DNA of 64,000 nt. Source: Arsenophonus sp052171275. GTDB lineage: Bacteria > Pseudomonadota > Gammaproteobacteria > Enterobacterales > Enterobacteriaceae. Positions 1 through 8,999 of the stretch are shown piece after piece. The position numbers and the translations under genes were made by a program. The stretch is from the NCBI GenBank assembly GCA_052171275.1, contig CM125795.1:1736001-1800000 (forward strand), in the 5' to 3' direction. The notes under the pieces are model-generated. The model did not search any database, was not told the DNA's origin, and saw only the letters and a program-made list of their open reading frames with translations. Position 1 is the first letter of the stretch. The number at the start of each line of letters is the position of its first letter.

Positions 1-459
1 CGAGAAGAACTTATGCCTTATATACAAATTAAATATATAGGAGCACTAATTTTAGGATCTTATTATAATAATGTAACATCTTTAAAACGAGATGCTTATT
101 TTCAAGCAATTCAATCCTATATTGAAAAAATTTACGGACAAATTTTAGCAATGTATCATGGTCAACGATATGAAATTTCACCAGAACAATCACTAGAAGA
201 TAAAAAAAATGTTGTTATTCGATTAACTATTATAGATCCAAAAAGACAATTACCTATTCGTCTTGATTTTCAGTGGCGTAAAAATAGTAAAACTGGTTAT
301 TGGCAATCTTACGATATTATTACCGAAGGTATAAGTTTAATTACAACAAAACAAAATGAATGGATTAATATTTTAAGATTAAAAGGAATTGATGGTTTAA
401 CGAAAGAATTAATTAATAATGCAAAAATTCCAATTATATTATATGATAAAAAATCATGA
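1..459 (+). CDS. mlaC: MlaC, periplasmic phospholipid-binding protein (5' end cut by window)
   Basis: This is the soluble periplasmic shuttle of the Mla system, which carries phospholipid between the outer-membrane MlaA-porin complex and the inner-membrane MlaFEDB ABC transporter. The frame is open to the window edge (codons for R-E-E-L precede the first Met at 13), and E. coli MlaC has an equivalent stretch before LPYVQVKYAG, so the Met at 13 is internal and the start lies upstream. The visible 153 codons correspond roughly to the last three quarters of the family length of about 211 residues. Conserved blocks are YGQILAMYHGQRY, RLDFQWRKNSKTGYWQ and ITTKQNEW. The signal peptide is outside the window. 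The stop overlaps the mlaB start by ATGA, implying translational coupling. Identification is secure. Confidence 0.96.
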   Translation, partial: REELMPYIQIKYIGALILGSYYNNVTSLKRDAYFQAIQSYIEKIYGQILAMYHGQRYEISPEQSLEDKKNVVIRLTIIDPKRQLPIRLDFQWRKNSKTGYWQSYDIITEGISLITTKQNEWINILRLKGIDGLTKELINNAKIPIILYDKKS

Positions 460-746
460 TATCTATTTTAAGCTGGGAACGTAATGGTCAAACATTGATT
501 TTAATTGGTAATCTTAATCGTGATACCTTAAAAATTTTTTGGCAAAAGAGAAATCAATTATTAAAAAATATTAAGATAATAAATATTTCAAAATTATCTT
601 ATATTGATTCTGCAGGTCTTGCTATGTTTATAAGATTAAAATCAGAACAAAAAATAGAAAATAAATTAATATTTAAGGGTAATAATAAACGATTTAAAAT
701 GCTAATTAAACTTTATAAAATTGAAGATTTTATAAAGTTTAATTAG
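456..746 (+). CDS. mlaB: MlaB, STAS-domain subunit of the Mla transporter
   Basis: MlaB is a small cytoplasmic STAS protein that binds the MlaF ATPase and stabilises the MlaFEDB complex. The 96-residue product matches the family length (97 in E. coli). The STAS signature YIDSAGLAMF lies around residues 48-57, with Asp-Ser where E. coli has Asp-Thr. The start ATG at 456 overlaps the mlaC stop, so the pair is one operon. The last 18 codons (KMLIKLYKIEDFIKFN region) are oddly constrained: together with the sequence after the stop they form a near-perfect 29-bp hairpin (see the next entry), and the C-terminus no longer resembles the E. coli one. ibaG, which usually follows, is absent. Confidence 0.93.
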   Translation: MISILSWERNGQTLILIGNLNRDTLKIFWQKRNQLLKNIKIINISKLSYIDSAGLAMFIRLKSEQKIENKLIFKGNNKRFKMLIKLYKIEDFIKFN

Positions 747-757
747 CATTTTAAATT
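691..757 (+). terminator. 29-bp perfect hairpin spanning the end of mlaB
   Basis: Positions 692-720 are perfectly complementary to 728-756, with a 7-base loop that can close one more T-A pair. The right arm contains the mlaB stop TAG at 744-746. A weak T-rich stretch follows. The likely role is transcription termination or 3'-end protection of the mla operon mRNA, because murA downstream has its own ribosome binding site. The structure is seen directly; the function is inferred. Confidence 0.6.
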
Positions 758-1068
758 TTTAAAATAATTTATATATAAATAAATTTATTCTATATATACA
801 TGTTTTTCTAAATATCGTTTCTAATTTATTAAATTAGATAAAAAATTTTTAATGATAAATAAATCATATTTTAATGAAATATGATTAAAATAATAAATTA
901 CTTATATTCTATTAATAAAGTGTATTATAAATAATCTGATTTATTTATTATAATGATAACTTATGTTACAATGAAAATTAAACAATAAATTATAAACTTT
1001 AATTGTTTTTACAATAATATTTTTTCTATTAATAAAATATTGAACATTAGTTATAGAGAATTTTTTTG
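747..1068. other. mlaB-murA intergenic region, ibaG slot empty
   Basis: This A+T-rich stretch occupies the place of ibaG (a BolA-family gene) in E. coli. No reading frame or relic is recognisable. A small inverted repeat (AATCATATTT / AAATATGATT, 5-base loop) lies near 863-887. The murA ribosome binding site AGAG is at 1055-1058. Confidence 0.7.
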
Positions 1069-2352
1069 ATGGATATCTTTCAATTAAGAGGACCAACTTG
1101 TTTAATGGGAGAAGTCTTTATTTCTGGTGCAAAAAATGCAGCCTTACCAATATTATTCGCATCGTTATTAGCAGAAGAACCTGTTGAATTGCGAAATGTT
1201 CCAAAACTAAAAGATATTGATACAACAATTAAATTAATTAATCAATTAGGTACTAACGTTAATCGTAATGATTCTGTTTTTGTAGATGCACGTAGCATTA
1301 ACAAATTTTGCGCTTCTTATGAGTTAGTCAAGACGATGCGTGCATCAATTTGGGCATTAGGTCCACTAATTGCTCGCTTTGGTCAAGGTAAAGTATCTTT
1401 ACCTGGAGGATGCGCAATTGGCGCTCGTCCAGTGGATTTACATATTACTGGGTTTGAACAACTTGGCGCTAAAATTACTCTAGATAAAGGTTATATTAAA
1501 GCATCAGTTGATGGACGTTTGCAAGGTGCCGATATTATTATGGATAAAGTTAGTGTTGGAGCAACTATATCCATAATGACTGCTGCAACACTAGCAAAAG
1601 GGAAAACAATTATTAAAAATGCAGCTTGCGAACCAGAAGTTGAAGACACAGCTAATTTTTTAAATTCATTGGGAGCAAAGATAACAGGAGCAAGCACAAA
1701 TAGAATTATTATTAAAGGAGTAGACTGCTTAGGTGGTGGTATTTATCAAATTTTACCTGATCGAATTGAAACTGGAACTTTTCTTGTTGCAGCTGCTATC
1801 TCTGGAGGAAAAATTATTTGTCGTAACACAAAACCAACTACACTAAATCCAGTATTAACTAAATTACGCGAGGCTGGAGGAGAAATTGAAACTGGTGAAA
1901 ATTGGATACAATTAGATATGCATGGTAAAAGACCAAAAGCAGTAACTATCAAAACAGAACCGCATCCTGGCTTTCCAACAGATATGCAAGCACAATTTAG
2001 CTTACTTAATTTAATAGCTGATGGAGTTAGTACAATAACAGAAACTATTTTTGAAAACCGTTTTATGCATATTCCAGAATTAATTCGTATGGGAGCAAAT
2101 GTAAAAATAGAAGGAAATACTGTTATTTGCCATGGAGTTAAACAGCTTATTGGTGCTCAAGTAATGGCTACAGATTTACGAGCATCTGCTAGTTTAGTAC
2201 TTGCTGGCTGTATTGCAAAAGGTAAAACAATTGTTGCTAGAATTTATCATATAGATAGAGGATATGAAAGAATAGAAGAAAAACTACGTAATTTAGGAGC
2301 TGATATAGAACGAATCACTATAAATAAATATAATCAATATATTTTTTACTAA
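1069..2352 (+). CDS. murA: MurA, UDP-N-acetylglucosamine 1-carboxyvinyltransferase
   Basis: MurA transfers enolpyruvate from PEP to UDP-GlcNAc, the first committed step of cytoplasmic peptidoglycan precursor synthesis. I start it at ATG 1069, not the adjacent TTG at 1066, because this gives MDIFQLRGPT, aligned with E. coli MDKFRVQGPT, and places an AGAG Shine-Dalgarno 10 bases upstream. With this start the catalytic residues fall on E. coli numbering: Lys22-Asn23 in ISGAKNAALP and Cys115 in GGCAIGARP, the fosfomycin target. FPTDMQAQF carries the active-site Asp. The 427 residues slightly exceed the 419 of E. coli because of an A+T-coded C-terminal tail (NKYNQYIFY). Retention implies the symbiont still makes peptidoglycan precursors. 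Confidence 0.98.
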   Translation: MDIFQLRGPTCLMGEVFISGAKNAALPILFASLLAEEPVELRNVPKLKDIDTTIKLINQLGTNVNRNDSVFVDARSINKFCASYELVKTMRASIWALGPLIARFGQGKVSLPGGCAIGARPVDLHITGFEQLGAKITLDKGYIKASVDGRLQGADIIMDKVSVGATISIMTAATLAKGKTIIKNAACEPEVEDTANFLNSLGAKITGASTNRIIIKGVDCLGGGIYQILPDRIETGTFLVAAAISGGKIICRNTKPTTLNPVLTKLREAGGEIETGENWIQLDMHGKRPKAVTIKTEPHPGFPTDMQAQFSLLNLIADGVSTITETIFENRFMHIPELIRMGANVKIEGNTVICHGVKQLIGAQVMATDLRASASLVLAGCIAKGKTIVARIYHIDRGYERIEEKLRNLGADIERITINKYNQYIFY

Positions 2353-3420
2353 AATAAAAATTAATAATATTACAAACTTAAAATATTAGTACCTTCTTAA
2401 AATTATTTTTATATTATTATAAAATATTAAATTATTTAATTATATCCAATATATGCTTATATATATTATATATATAATATATAAAATTAAGCTTTAATTT
2501 GTAATTATAGAAATATGAATCAATATATGATTCACTTCTCATATAATATCATTTTGTTTCAAGTCATTAATAAATTTTCATAAATTTAGTTATAAATTTA
2601 ATTAAAAAGAATTTAATTCTTTATTAAAAAAACTATTTTTTAAAATAAAAGGAATAAATTAATTTAAATTAATTAAAGTTAAATTAATTACTATTCTTTT
2701 TAAATTTCAATAATTAATAAATAAAATAGATATATGTTTATAATAAAATATAAATGCAAAAAATAATATTTTCTAAAAAAAACTTAGAATTTTAATATAT
2801 TTTTATACGTTAATAATAATTCTTACTTTTATTATTACTTAATATAAATCCTACTAGTTATAATAAACAACTATAGTATATTTATAATTAAATAGTAAAT
2901 TTATAACATAAAAATTAAATATTACACTGTAAAAATTTTCGTTAATTAATTTAACTTAATCTTACTCTTAATTAAATAATTCAAGATAACAAGTTAATAT
3001 ATTAAAAATAATATTATCAAATAGTTTATTTTAAATTTTATCTTTAATTATTTATAAATATATCTATTATAAATAATATAACCATCAATACTCATTAATA
3101 ATATTAAAAATATAAATATTTTAGTTAATTTGATATTTTCTTAAAAATATCTATATTCATATATTAAAAATATAATCATTAATTATTAACACTATTCTAT
3201 ATATTCTATTTTATCTATTGTTATAAATATTATCAAAATTCAAAAAGGTTTAGTTGTTTTATTATTTAGAAGATTAATAAATCATTTCATAATCATATTT
3301 ATAAAATAGTTATTAAAAATACAAAAGCAATATTAACCATTTATAATAATAACAATTAGTAATTTTTATAAAAAATATAAATAAATGAAATTAGCTATAA
3401 AATATCTATTTCACTAATAA
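2353..3420. other. gene-free A+T desert between convergent murA and degQ
   Basis: About 1.07 kb with no frame or relic I can recognise. In E. coli degS follows degQ, so part of this may be decayed degS, but nothing readable remains. Only short A+T inverted repeats are visible, for example GAATCA-ATATA-TGATTC near 2517. Confidence 0.7.
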
Positions 3421-4845
3421 TTAATTGAATATATTATTACCTCTAAGTAATAAGTAAATATTTTGATCATCACGTAAAATATTTAATGCTAAAGCAGTAG
3501 GCTTAGTTTCAATAATTTTACGAAGTTGATTAATACTTTCTATCCGTTGTTCATTTGCACTAACAATAAGATCACCTTTTGCTAAACCAAGTATTGCTGC
3601 TGGTGAATTAGATGAAACACTATCAACTTTAACACCTTTAGTTCCTTTAATTATACTATTGCTTAATGTTGCTCCCATTAGTGAAGTTGTTAAGATTTCC
3701 GCTTTTGTACTATTAGAATTAATATCTTCTAGTATAACGTTTACTTCCTTTTGTTTTCCTTTTCGTAGTAATCCAATTGAAATTTTTTTACCAATTTCAC
3801 TGGTTCCTATTTTAGCTCTCAACTCAGCGAAACTATTAATATATTTATTATTAATTGAAACCAAAACATCACCAGGTTGAATACCTGCTTTAGCTGCTAT
3901 GGAATTTGGAATTACTTCGCTAACAAATGCACCTTTTTGTGCATCAATATTTAATGCTTTTGCTATATCAGAGGTCATTTCAGTACCTTTAATTCCAAGC
4001 AATACACGTTTTACTTCGCCATATTTAATAATTTGATCGCTAAGAGATTTAGCCATATTAGATGGAATTGCAAATCCAATACCAATATTACCACCACCAG
4101 GTGTTAAAATAGCAGTATTGATACCAATTAATTCGCCGTTAAGATTAACAAGTGCACCTCCTGAGTTACCTCTATTTATAGAGGCATCAGTTTGAATAAA
4201 ATTTTCCAAACCCTCTACATTTAAACCACTTCGACCTAATGCAGAAATAATACCTGATGTTGCAGTTTGACCTAATCCAAAAGGATTACCAACAGCAACA
4301 GCAAAATCACCAACACGTAATTTATCGGAATCAGATATTTTAATAGCAGTTAATTTTAATTTTTTCAAATCGTCTATACTAGAATCTTTGATTTGCAATA
4401 AAGCAATATCTGTTTGTTGATCTCGTCCAATAAGTTTAACGCTAATTTCTCTACCATCATTAAGCTGAATTTGAATATTATCAGCATTATCAATAACATG
4501 ATTATTAGTTAGAATATAACCTTTTTCAGAATCAATAATTACACCAGAACCTAATCCTTCAAAAGGTCGGATACTTTGTTGCTGTGAAGGAAAGTTCGGA
4601 CCAAAAAAAAATTTAAATTCTTCAGGTAATTGTTGATTTTGAACACGAGTTCCAGATACACGAATACTAACTACAGCAGGAAGCACTTTTTCTAACATCG
4701 GTGCTAAACCAGGTAACTCTTGACTAGATGATAAAACCACTGGAGGCATTGATGCAGAATAACTTACTATAGATATAGATATAAGCAAAAAATTAATATT
4801 TATAACTGCTAATATAGTTAAAAACTTTTTCTTTTTTTTTATCAT
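3421..4845 (-). CDS. degQ: DegQ, periplasmic HtrA-family serine protease
   Basis: DegQ is a periplasmic serine endoprotease and chaperone that removes misfolded envelope proteins. The 474-residue product begins with a Lys-rich n-region (KKKKK) and a hydrophobic segment at about residues 8-30, a Sec signal peptide. The trypsin-like domain carries the triad His116 (TNNHV), Asp146 (TDIALL) and Ser228 (GNSGG). Two PDZ domains follow at about 282-375 and 386-468. PMLEKVLPAVVSI and DSDKLRVGDFAVAVGNPFGLGQTATSGI favour DegQ over DegP, as does the neighbouring zapG. The start ATG has AAGAGAA upstream (4854-4860). The second to fourth codons lie in a 9-base A run, a potential slippage site. degS is not adjacent. 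Confidence 0.96.
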   Translation of the reverse strand: MIKKKKKFLTILAVININFLLISISIVSYSASMPPVVLSSSQELPGLAPMLEKVLPAVVSIRVSGTRVQNQQLPEEFKFFFGPNFPSQQQSIRPFEGLGSGVIIDSEKGYILTNNHVIDNADNIQIQLNDGREISVKLIGRDQQTDIALLQIKDSSIDDLKKLKLTAIKISDSDKLRVGDFAVAVGNPFGLGQTATSGIISALGRSGLNVEGLENFIQTDASINRGNSGGALVNLNGELIGINTAILTPGGGNIGIGFAIPSNMAKSLSDQIIKYGEVKRVLLGIKGTEMTSDIAKALNIDAQKGAFVSEVIPNSIAAKAGIQPGDVLVSINNKYINSFAELRAKIGTSEIGKKISIGLLRKGKQKEVNVILEDINSNSTKAEILTTSLMGATLSNSIIKGTKGVKVDSVSSNSPAAILGLAKGDLIVSANEQRIESINQLRKIIETKPTALALNILRDDQNIYLLLRGNNIFN

Positions 4846-5113
4846 GAATTTAATTCTCTTGTATATCGAATATTATTTAAGGCATAATTTATTTTCTATA
4901 TTTTGTTTTTTGTTTATGTAATGCAGTAATAAGTCTTTAAAATAAAACTATGATTTTAAATCATGCAAAAAAATCAACCAATAAATAGTACTAATTATTT
5001 TGCTTATATCTAAATAATATTAATTTTTTATAATAAAATATGAAGCTATAAAATTGGTTTTAGTATTATAATGAAATTACCCTAAAATTTAATCTTCAAC
5101 ATATATTCTAAGT

Positions 5114-5521
5114 CTAATTTACTTTTTTATTTTTTATTGAGCTAAATAAACTAGAAGAACATTCAGAGTAATCTTTTGCTGGTAAATTACTAATAGCTTT
5201 ATCATTATTTAATTTTGATTTATTAAAATAATAATTAAATGGATTATTATGTAATATGGCATCTGGCATTAACTCACGAGAACTTTTAGCCATATGCTCA
5301 TAAAGTTGACGATAATTTTGCGCCATCTTATCCAATAATTCTGAACCATACGCAAAATGATTTATTAATTCTTTACGATATTCTTCTAGTTCATTATTTT
5401 TCTTTTCAAGTTCAACTCGCAACATTTTTTGGCTACATAATTTTCTATTACCTAAACGAATTGTTAATACACCAATAATAAAACCTATAATAATACCAAT
5501 TAATACATATTCCCAACTCAT
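5114..5521 (-). CDS. zapG: ZapG (YhcB), inner-membrane cell-envelope/division protein
   Basis: ZapG is a DUF1043 membrane protein linked to cell division and envelope assembly. I start it at ATG 5519-5521 (MSWEYVLIG, matching E. coli MTWEYALIG). GGAG lies 9 bases upstream and overlaps an earlier in-frame ATG at 5534-5536, which therefore is part of the ribosome binding site and not the start. The 135-residue product has one N-terminal membrane helix (about 5-23), then a charged coiled-coil region (ELEKKNNELEEYRKEL) and the conserved YRQLYEHMAKSS block. It sits between degQ and the ribosomal protein genes as in E. coli; zapE, normally between zapG and rplM, is lost. Confidence 0.94.
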   Translation of the reverse strand: MSWEYVLIGIIIGFIIGVLTIRLGNRKLCSQKMLRVELEKKNNELEEYRKELINHFAYGSELLDKMAQNYRQLYEHMAKSSRELMPDAILHNNPFNYYFNKSKLNNDKAISNLPAKDYSECSSSLFSSIKNKKVN

Positions 5522-5676
5522 AGATGAGATCTCCATTCATATTAACAAAATAATTTTATTTTCATAGCAATAAATTAATAGTATAGCATAGTAGATATAG
5601 CTATAAAAAAGGTATAAGTAAAAATAGAAAAAATATCAATAATGATTTTTATATCATAAAATATAAAGCAAGTGGT

Positions 5677-5706
5677 AAAATAGTAGATTTATAAATCTAC
5701 TATTTT
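5677..5706. repeat. 30-base perfect zero-loop palindrome
   Basis: AAAATAGTAGATTTA is followed immediately by its exact reverse complement. It lies 156 bases upstream of the zapG start, between divergent zapG and the empty zapE slot. It could be a bidirectional terminator relic or an operator; no partner copy was seen. Confidence 0.8.
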
Positions 5707-6927
5707 GATTTTATAAAACAACAATAATTATATATTTTTAAAAAATAATATTAATTGTTACTATTTTAACTATAATTAAATGTTATTAATAATTATAATT
5801 ATTAGATGATTATTAATTCAAAATAAGAAGAAAATAATATTATAATAAGGTTAGCATTATATTATTTTATCAGAAATTATTTAATAAAATATTTTAGTTC
5901 TTATAAGGAATAAAATTTATTTTATTACTTATAAAGAAATATAATGAAAATTATTAAGATTTTTTAAATTTATATATATTTTATGTTTATTCATAATTTG
6001 TAAAATGATTGAAGATTTTTTCTAAATTTTTTATATGGTAAAAAATTATTTTTATATTTAATGTAATAAATATAAAAAATAAAATAATTAACTTATAATA
6101 TCAATAAAAATTAACTTTTAAATAATTATCAATCTTTTTAAGAAAAAAATTCATATTATTAATAAGTTTTATTCATAAAATTATTAATAGAATTATTTAT
6201 TAACAATATTAAAAGTTTTTTTTCTAAATAGAATTTATTTAATGGAAATTTATAGTATTTGACTAGATGAACGTTATCGAAATAGATTGTAATAAATAAG
6301 CCTTATTCTATCTATTAATAAATTTTAAAATACTGTTATATTATGAATATAAACATATATATTAGTTATCATTTATGTCTATCTACCAACGAATAAGCTG
6401 ATATTTATTTTACTTAAATTAATAACTTAAACACAATAAAATTTTCAAAATATTTATAAATTAATGATAAGAAAAAAATTAATTTAAGCTTCTTTATATT
6501 TGATATCAATTCTAATCATATTATACTTAAACTTAATACGTCAGAATAAATATTAATAATTTATTTAAAATTATATAAAATTATTAATAATCAAAATTAT
6601 TAAGCTATATTAGATAATAATTATTATATTATACTATAATTTATTGATTTTAATAATTCATAAAGATATAGTTAATATTTTTTTCAATTGATAAATTTTA
6701 TATATGAAAATTAATTTAAATATTAATACTAAATCTATAAATAGTAATATATGGAGATTAATTAATAAAAAGTATTTAATGTCATTTTAAAAATATTATT
6801 ATGCTATTCGTGATAAATACAATAAAAATAAATCTAAAGTTAAAAACAACTAAAACTACTTAATAAAACTTGATTATTAAATAATAATATAATAAATTAT
6901 CATAAAATTTATTTTTTATAAATGATG

Positions 6928-6963
6928 TTTTTATAAAAATTTATCTGTAAATTTTTATAAAAA
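6928..6963. repeat. 16-bp hairpin with TCTG loop upstream of rplM
   Basis: Arms 6928-6943 and 6948-6963 are perfectly complementary around loop TCTG. It lies 170 bases before rplM. It may terminate leftover transcription from the zapE side or be part of the rplM leader; the sequence does not decide. Confidence 0.55.
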
Positions 6964-7132
6964 ATATTATAATAAATTTATTAATTCACTTAATTTTAAA
7001 TTAATGTTAATTAACTATTTGAAAATGATTGAATTTCACTAAACAATAATTTATGATTAATATTCTTAAAAAAGTATATATTATAATAATAAGCATTTAC
7101 GAATATATAACTTAAATACGGGTAAAGATTTA

Positions 7133-7561
7133 ATGAAAACTTTTACAGCTAAATTAGAAACTGTAAAACACGATTGGTACATTATTGATGCAAATGGAAA
7201 AACTTTAGGTCGTCTTGCAACTAAAATCGCTCGTTATTTATGTGGTAAACATAAACCAGAATATACTCCTCATGTAGATACTGGCGATTATATTATTGTT
7301 ATTAATGCAGCAAAGGTTATTGTTACTGGTAATAAACATGAAAGCAAAACCTACTATCGTCATACAGGTTATATCTCTGGTATCAAACAATCAACCTTTA
7401 AAGAAATGATTGTATGTCATCCTGAGCGTATAATTGAAATTGCAGTTAAAGGCATGTTACCAAAAGGATCCCTTGGTCGTACGATGTACAAAAAAATGAA
7501 AGTTTATACTGGTGATAAACATAAACATTCGGCACAACAACCGCATCTTCTTGCCATTTAA
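7133..7561 (+). CDS. rplM: 50S ribosomal protein L13
   Basis: L13 binds 23S rRNA early in large-subunit assembly. The 142 residues equal the E. coli length and are colinear with it from MKTFTAK to the C-terminal AQQPHLLAI. Conserved blocks include DANGKTLGRLAT, GKHKPEYTPHVDTGDYIIV and VKGMLPKGSLGRTMYKK. The start ATG at 7133 follows a GGTAAAGA ribosome binding site. It forms the standard two-gene operon with rpsI, 22 bases downstream. In E. coli L13 represses its own operon through the leader; I cannot verify such a site here. Confidence 0.98.
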   Translation: MKTFTAKLETVKHDWYIIDANGKTLGRLATKIARYLCGKHKPEYTPHVDTGDYIIVINAAKVIVTGNKHESKTYYRHTGYISGIKQSTFKEMIVCHPERIIEIAVKGMLPKGSLGRTMYKKMKVYTGDKHKHSAQQPHLLAI

Positions 7562-7583
7562 TAATGATGGATATAATTAAACA

Positions 7584-7973
7584 ATGATTGAAAATCAATA
7601 TTACGGTACTGGTCGCCGGAAAAGTTCTTCTGCACGTGTTTTTATTAAAACAGGTAGCGGTAATATAATTATTAATAAACGTAGTCTAGAAGAGTATTTC
7701 GGTCGCGAAACAGCGAGAATGGTTGTCAAGCAACCATTAGAATTAGTCAATATCTTAAAGATCGATTTATATATTACTGTTAAAGGCGGTGGAATTTCCG
7801 GTCAAGCAGGGGCAATTCGTCACGGTATTACGCGAGCATTAATAAAATACGATGAAACATTACACCATGAACTACATAAAGCTGGGTTTATTACCCGTGA
7901 TTCTAGGTCTGTTGAACGCAAAAAAATAGGATTACGAAAAGCACGTCGTCGCCCTCAATACTCTAAACGTTAG
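7584..7973 (+). CDS. rpsI: 30S ribosomal protein S9
   Basis: S9 sits in the head of the small subunit, its C-terminal tail reaching toward P-site tRNA. The 129 residues are colinear with E. coli (130), with one residue deleted where E. coli has VEKLDLY. NQYYGTGRRKSSSARV at the N-terminus, GGGISGQAGAIRHGITRAL in the middle and the basic tail LRKARRRPQYSKR ending in Lys-Arg are intact. It is cotranscribed with rplM and followed by a clear intrinsic terminator. The ribosome binding site is weak (GGATA region), consistent with coupling to rplM. Confidence 0.98.
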   Translation: MIENQYYGTGRRKSSSARVFIKTGSGNIIINKRSLEEYFGRETARMVVKQPLELVNILKIDLYITVKGGGISGQAGAIRHGITRALIKYDETLHHELHKAGFITRDSRSVERKKIGLRKARRRPQYSKR

Positions 7974-8008
7974 TCTATTATTTATAAAATATTGTTATAA
8001 ATTGATTA

Positions 8009-8038
8009 TTCTTAATATAATGATATTAAGAACTTTTT
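8009..8038 (+). terminator. intrinsic terminator of rplM-rpsI
   Basis: TTCTTAATAT-AATG-ATATTAAGAA forms a 10-bp stem with a 4-base loop (8009-8032), followed by CTTTTT. It lies 35 bases after the rpsI stop. A second A+T hairpin (AATTAATAAA / TTTATTAATT) follows near 8048-8073. Confidence 0.7.
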
Positions 8039-8154
8039 GTATTCTTTAATTAATAAATTATTTTTTATTAATTTTTTAAAAGCAAATATTTTATTTTTTT
8101 ATCTATTTATTATAAAATATTATCAAATTTTTCTCCATTTTTAAATAAAATCTG

Positions 8155-8191
8155 TTAAACTGGGGGATGGACTAGATAAATTATTTTATCT
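8155..8191 (+). promoter_or_regulatory. possible sspA promoter and leader
   Basis: Within A+T-only sequence there is a GC-rich patch, TGTTAAACTGGGGGATGGAC, starting near 8153. TG-T-TAAACT resembles an extended -10 element (four of six bases match). It is followed by an 8-bp hairpin TAGATAAA-TTAT-TTTATCTA (about 8172-8191). Survival of G runs here suggests constraint, probably the sspA transcription start and 5' UTR. The role is inferred. The remainder of the 7974-8357 gap holds nothing else visible. Confidence 0.35.
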
Positions 8192-8357
8192 ATATTCCAT
8201 TAAATAAAATTAAAATAATATCTATTAATTTTAATTTAATAAACGGATACTTATATTAACTAGGAGAATTAATTTATAAAATATTTTAAAAATTTGAAAT
8301 AATCTTATTTATTATATATAAAACTATTTGTTCTTTTTAATAAAACCTGGAGGTTTC

Positions 8358-8999
8358 ATGGTTATCGCTGCCAATAAACGTTCGATAATGACACTATTTT
8401 CCGGTAAAACTGATATATTTAGCCATCAAGTGAGGATTGTATTGGCAGAAAAAGGAGTGAGTGTTGATATTGAGAATGTTGAAACAGATAATTTACCTCA
8501 AGATTTAATTGATCTGAATCCATACCAAACAGTGCCAACGCTTGTTGATAGAGAATTAATATTATACGATTCCCGTGTTATTATGGAATATCTTGATGAG
8601 CGTTTTCCGCATCCACCATTAATGCCTGTTTATCCAGTTGCACGTGGGAATAGTCGTTTAATGATATACAGAATAGAAAAAGATTGGTATTCTTTAATAT
8701 ATAAAATTCAAAAAAAAGATGATAAAGTTGATATTGCACGCAAACAATTAAAAGAGGAACTAATATCAATTTCACCAATTTTCAAAGAAATACCATTTTT
8801 TATGAGTGAAGAATTCAGTCTAGTTGATTGTTATTTAGCTCCTCTTTTATGGCGCTTACCTTTTTGGGATCTTGATATTCCTAAAGTAAAAGAAACAGAG
8901 GGAATTTCTTCTTATATGGAACGTATATTTGATAGAAATGCTTTTAATGCTTCATTAACTGAAGCTGAACGAGATATGCGTTTATCTATTTTAGGTTAG
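8358..8999 (+). CDS. sspA: SspA, stringent starvation protein A
   Basis: SspA is an RNA-polymerase-associated protein with a glutathione S-transferase fold but no GST activity; in E. coli it acts in the stationary-phase and acid-stress response. I start at ATG 8358, giving MVIAANKRSIMTLFSG, aligned with E. coli MAVAANKRSVMTLFSG, directly after a GGAGG ribosome binding site at 8349-8353 (short 4-base spacer). The longer frame from TTG 8328 lacks support. The 213 residues match the family (212). The thioredoxin-like N-terminal half carries the conserved surface motif Pro84-His85-Pro86 in ERFPHPPLMP; the C-terminal helical half has SLVDCYLAPLLWRLP. sspB, usually directly downstream, is missing. 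Confidence 0.96.
   Translation: MVIAANKRSIMTLFSGKTDIFSHQVRIVLAEKGVSVDIENVETDNLPQDLIDLNPYQTVPTLVDRELILYDSRVIMEYLDERFPHPPLMPVYPVARGNSRLMIYRIEKDWYSLIYKIQKKDDKVDIARKQLKEELISISPIFKEIPFFMSEEFSLVDCYLAPLLWRLPFWDLDIPKVKETEGISSYMERIFDRNAFNASLTEAERDMRLSILG

Larger units (their letters stand above)
5522..7132. other. 1.6 kb desert at the zapE position
   Basis: No intact gene. In E. coli zapE occupies this slot on the rplM strand. A GC-richer patch at about 6249-6292 reads F-I-V-F then, after a frameshift, L-D-E-R-Y-R-N-R-L, faintly like the FIALVDEFYERH stretch near the ZapE C-terminus; this is weak. A 30-base perfect palindrome (5677-5706) and a 16-bp hairpin (6928-6963) are listed separately. Confidence 0.6.

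Noticed and set aside
1066..1068. TTG start for murA
   Set aside because: The following ATG aligns with E. coli and gives exact Lys22 and Cys115 numbering.
1491..1952. Minus-strand open frames inside murA
   Set aside because: They lie opposite the well-conserved murA frame, have no homology I recognise and no ribosome binding site; they are shadows.
2461..2490. TATATA-rich palindromes
   Set aside because: Runs of alternating T and A are self-complementary by composition; only palindromes with C/G or irregular arms were reported as findings.
5522..5536. Upstream in-frame ATG for zapG
   Set aside because: ATGGAG here is the Shine-Dalgarno of the ATG at 5519-5521, which aligns with the E. coli start.
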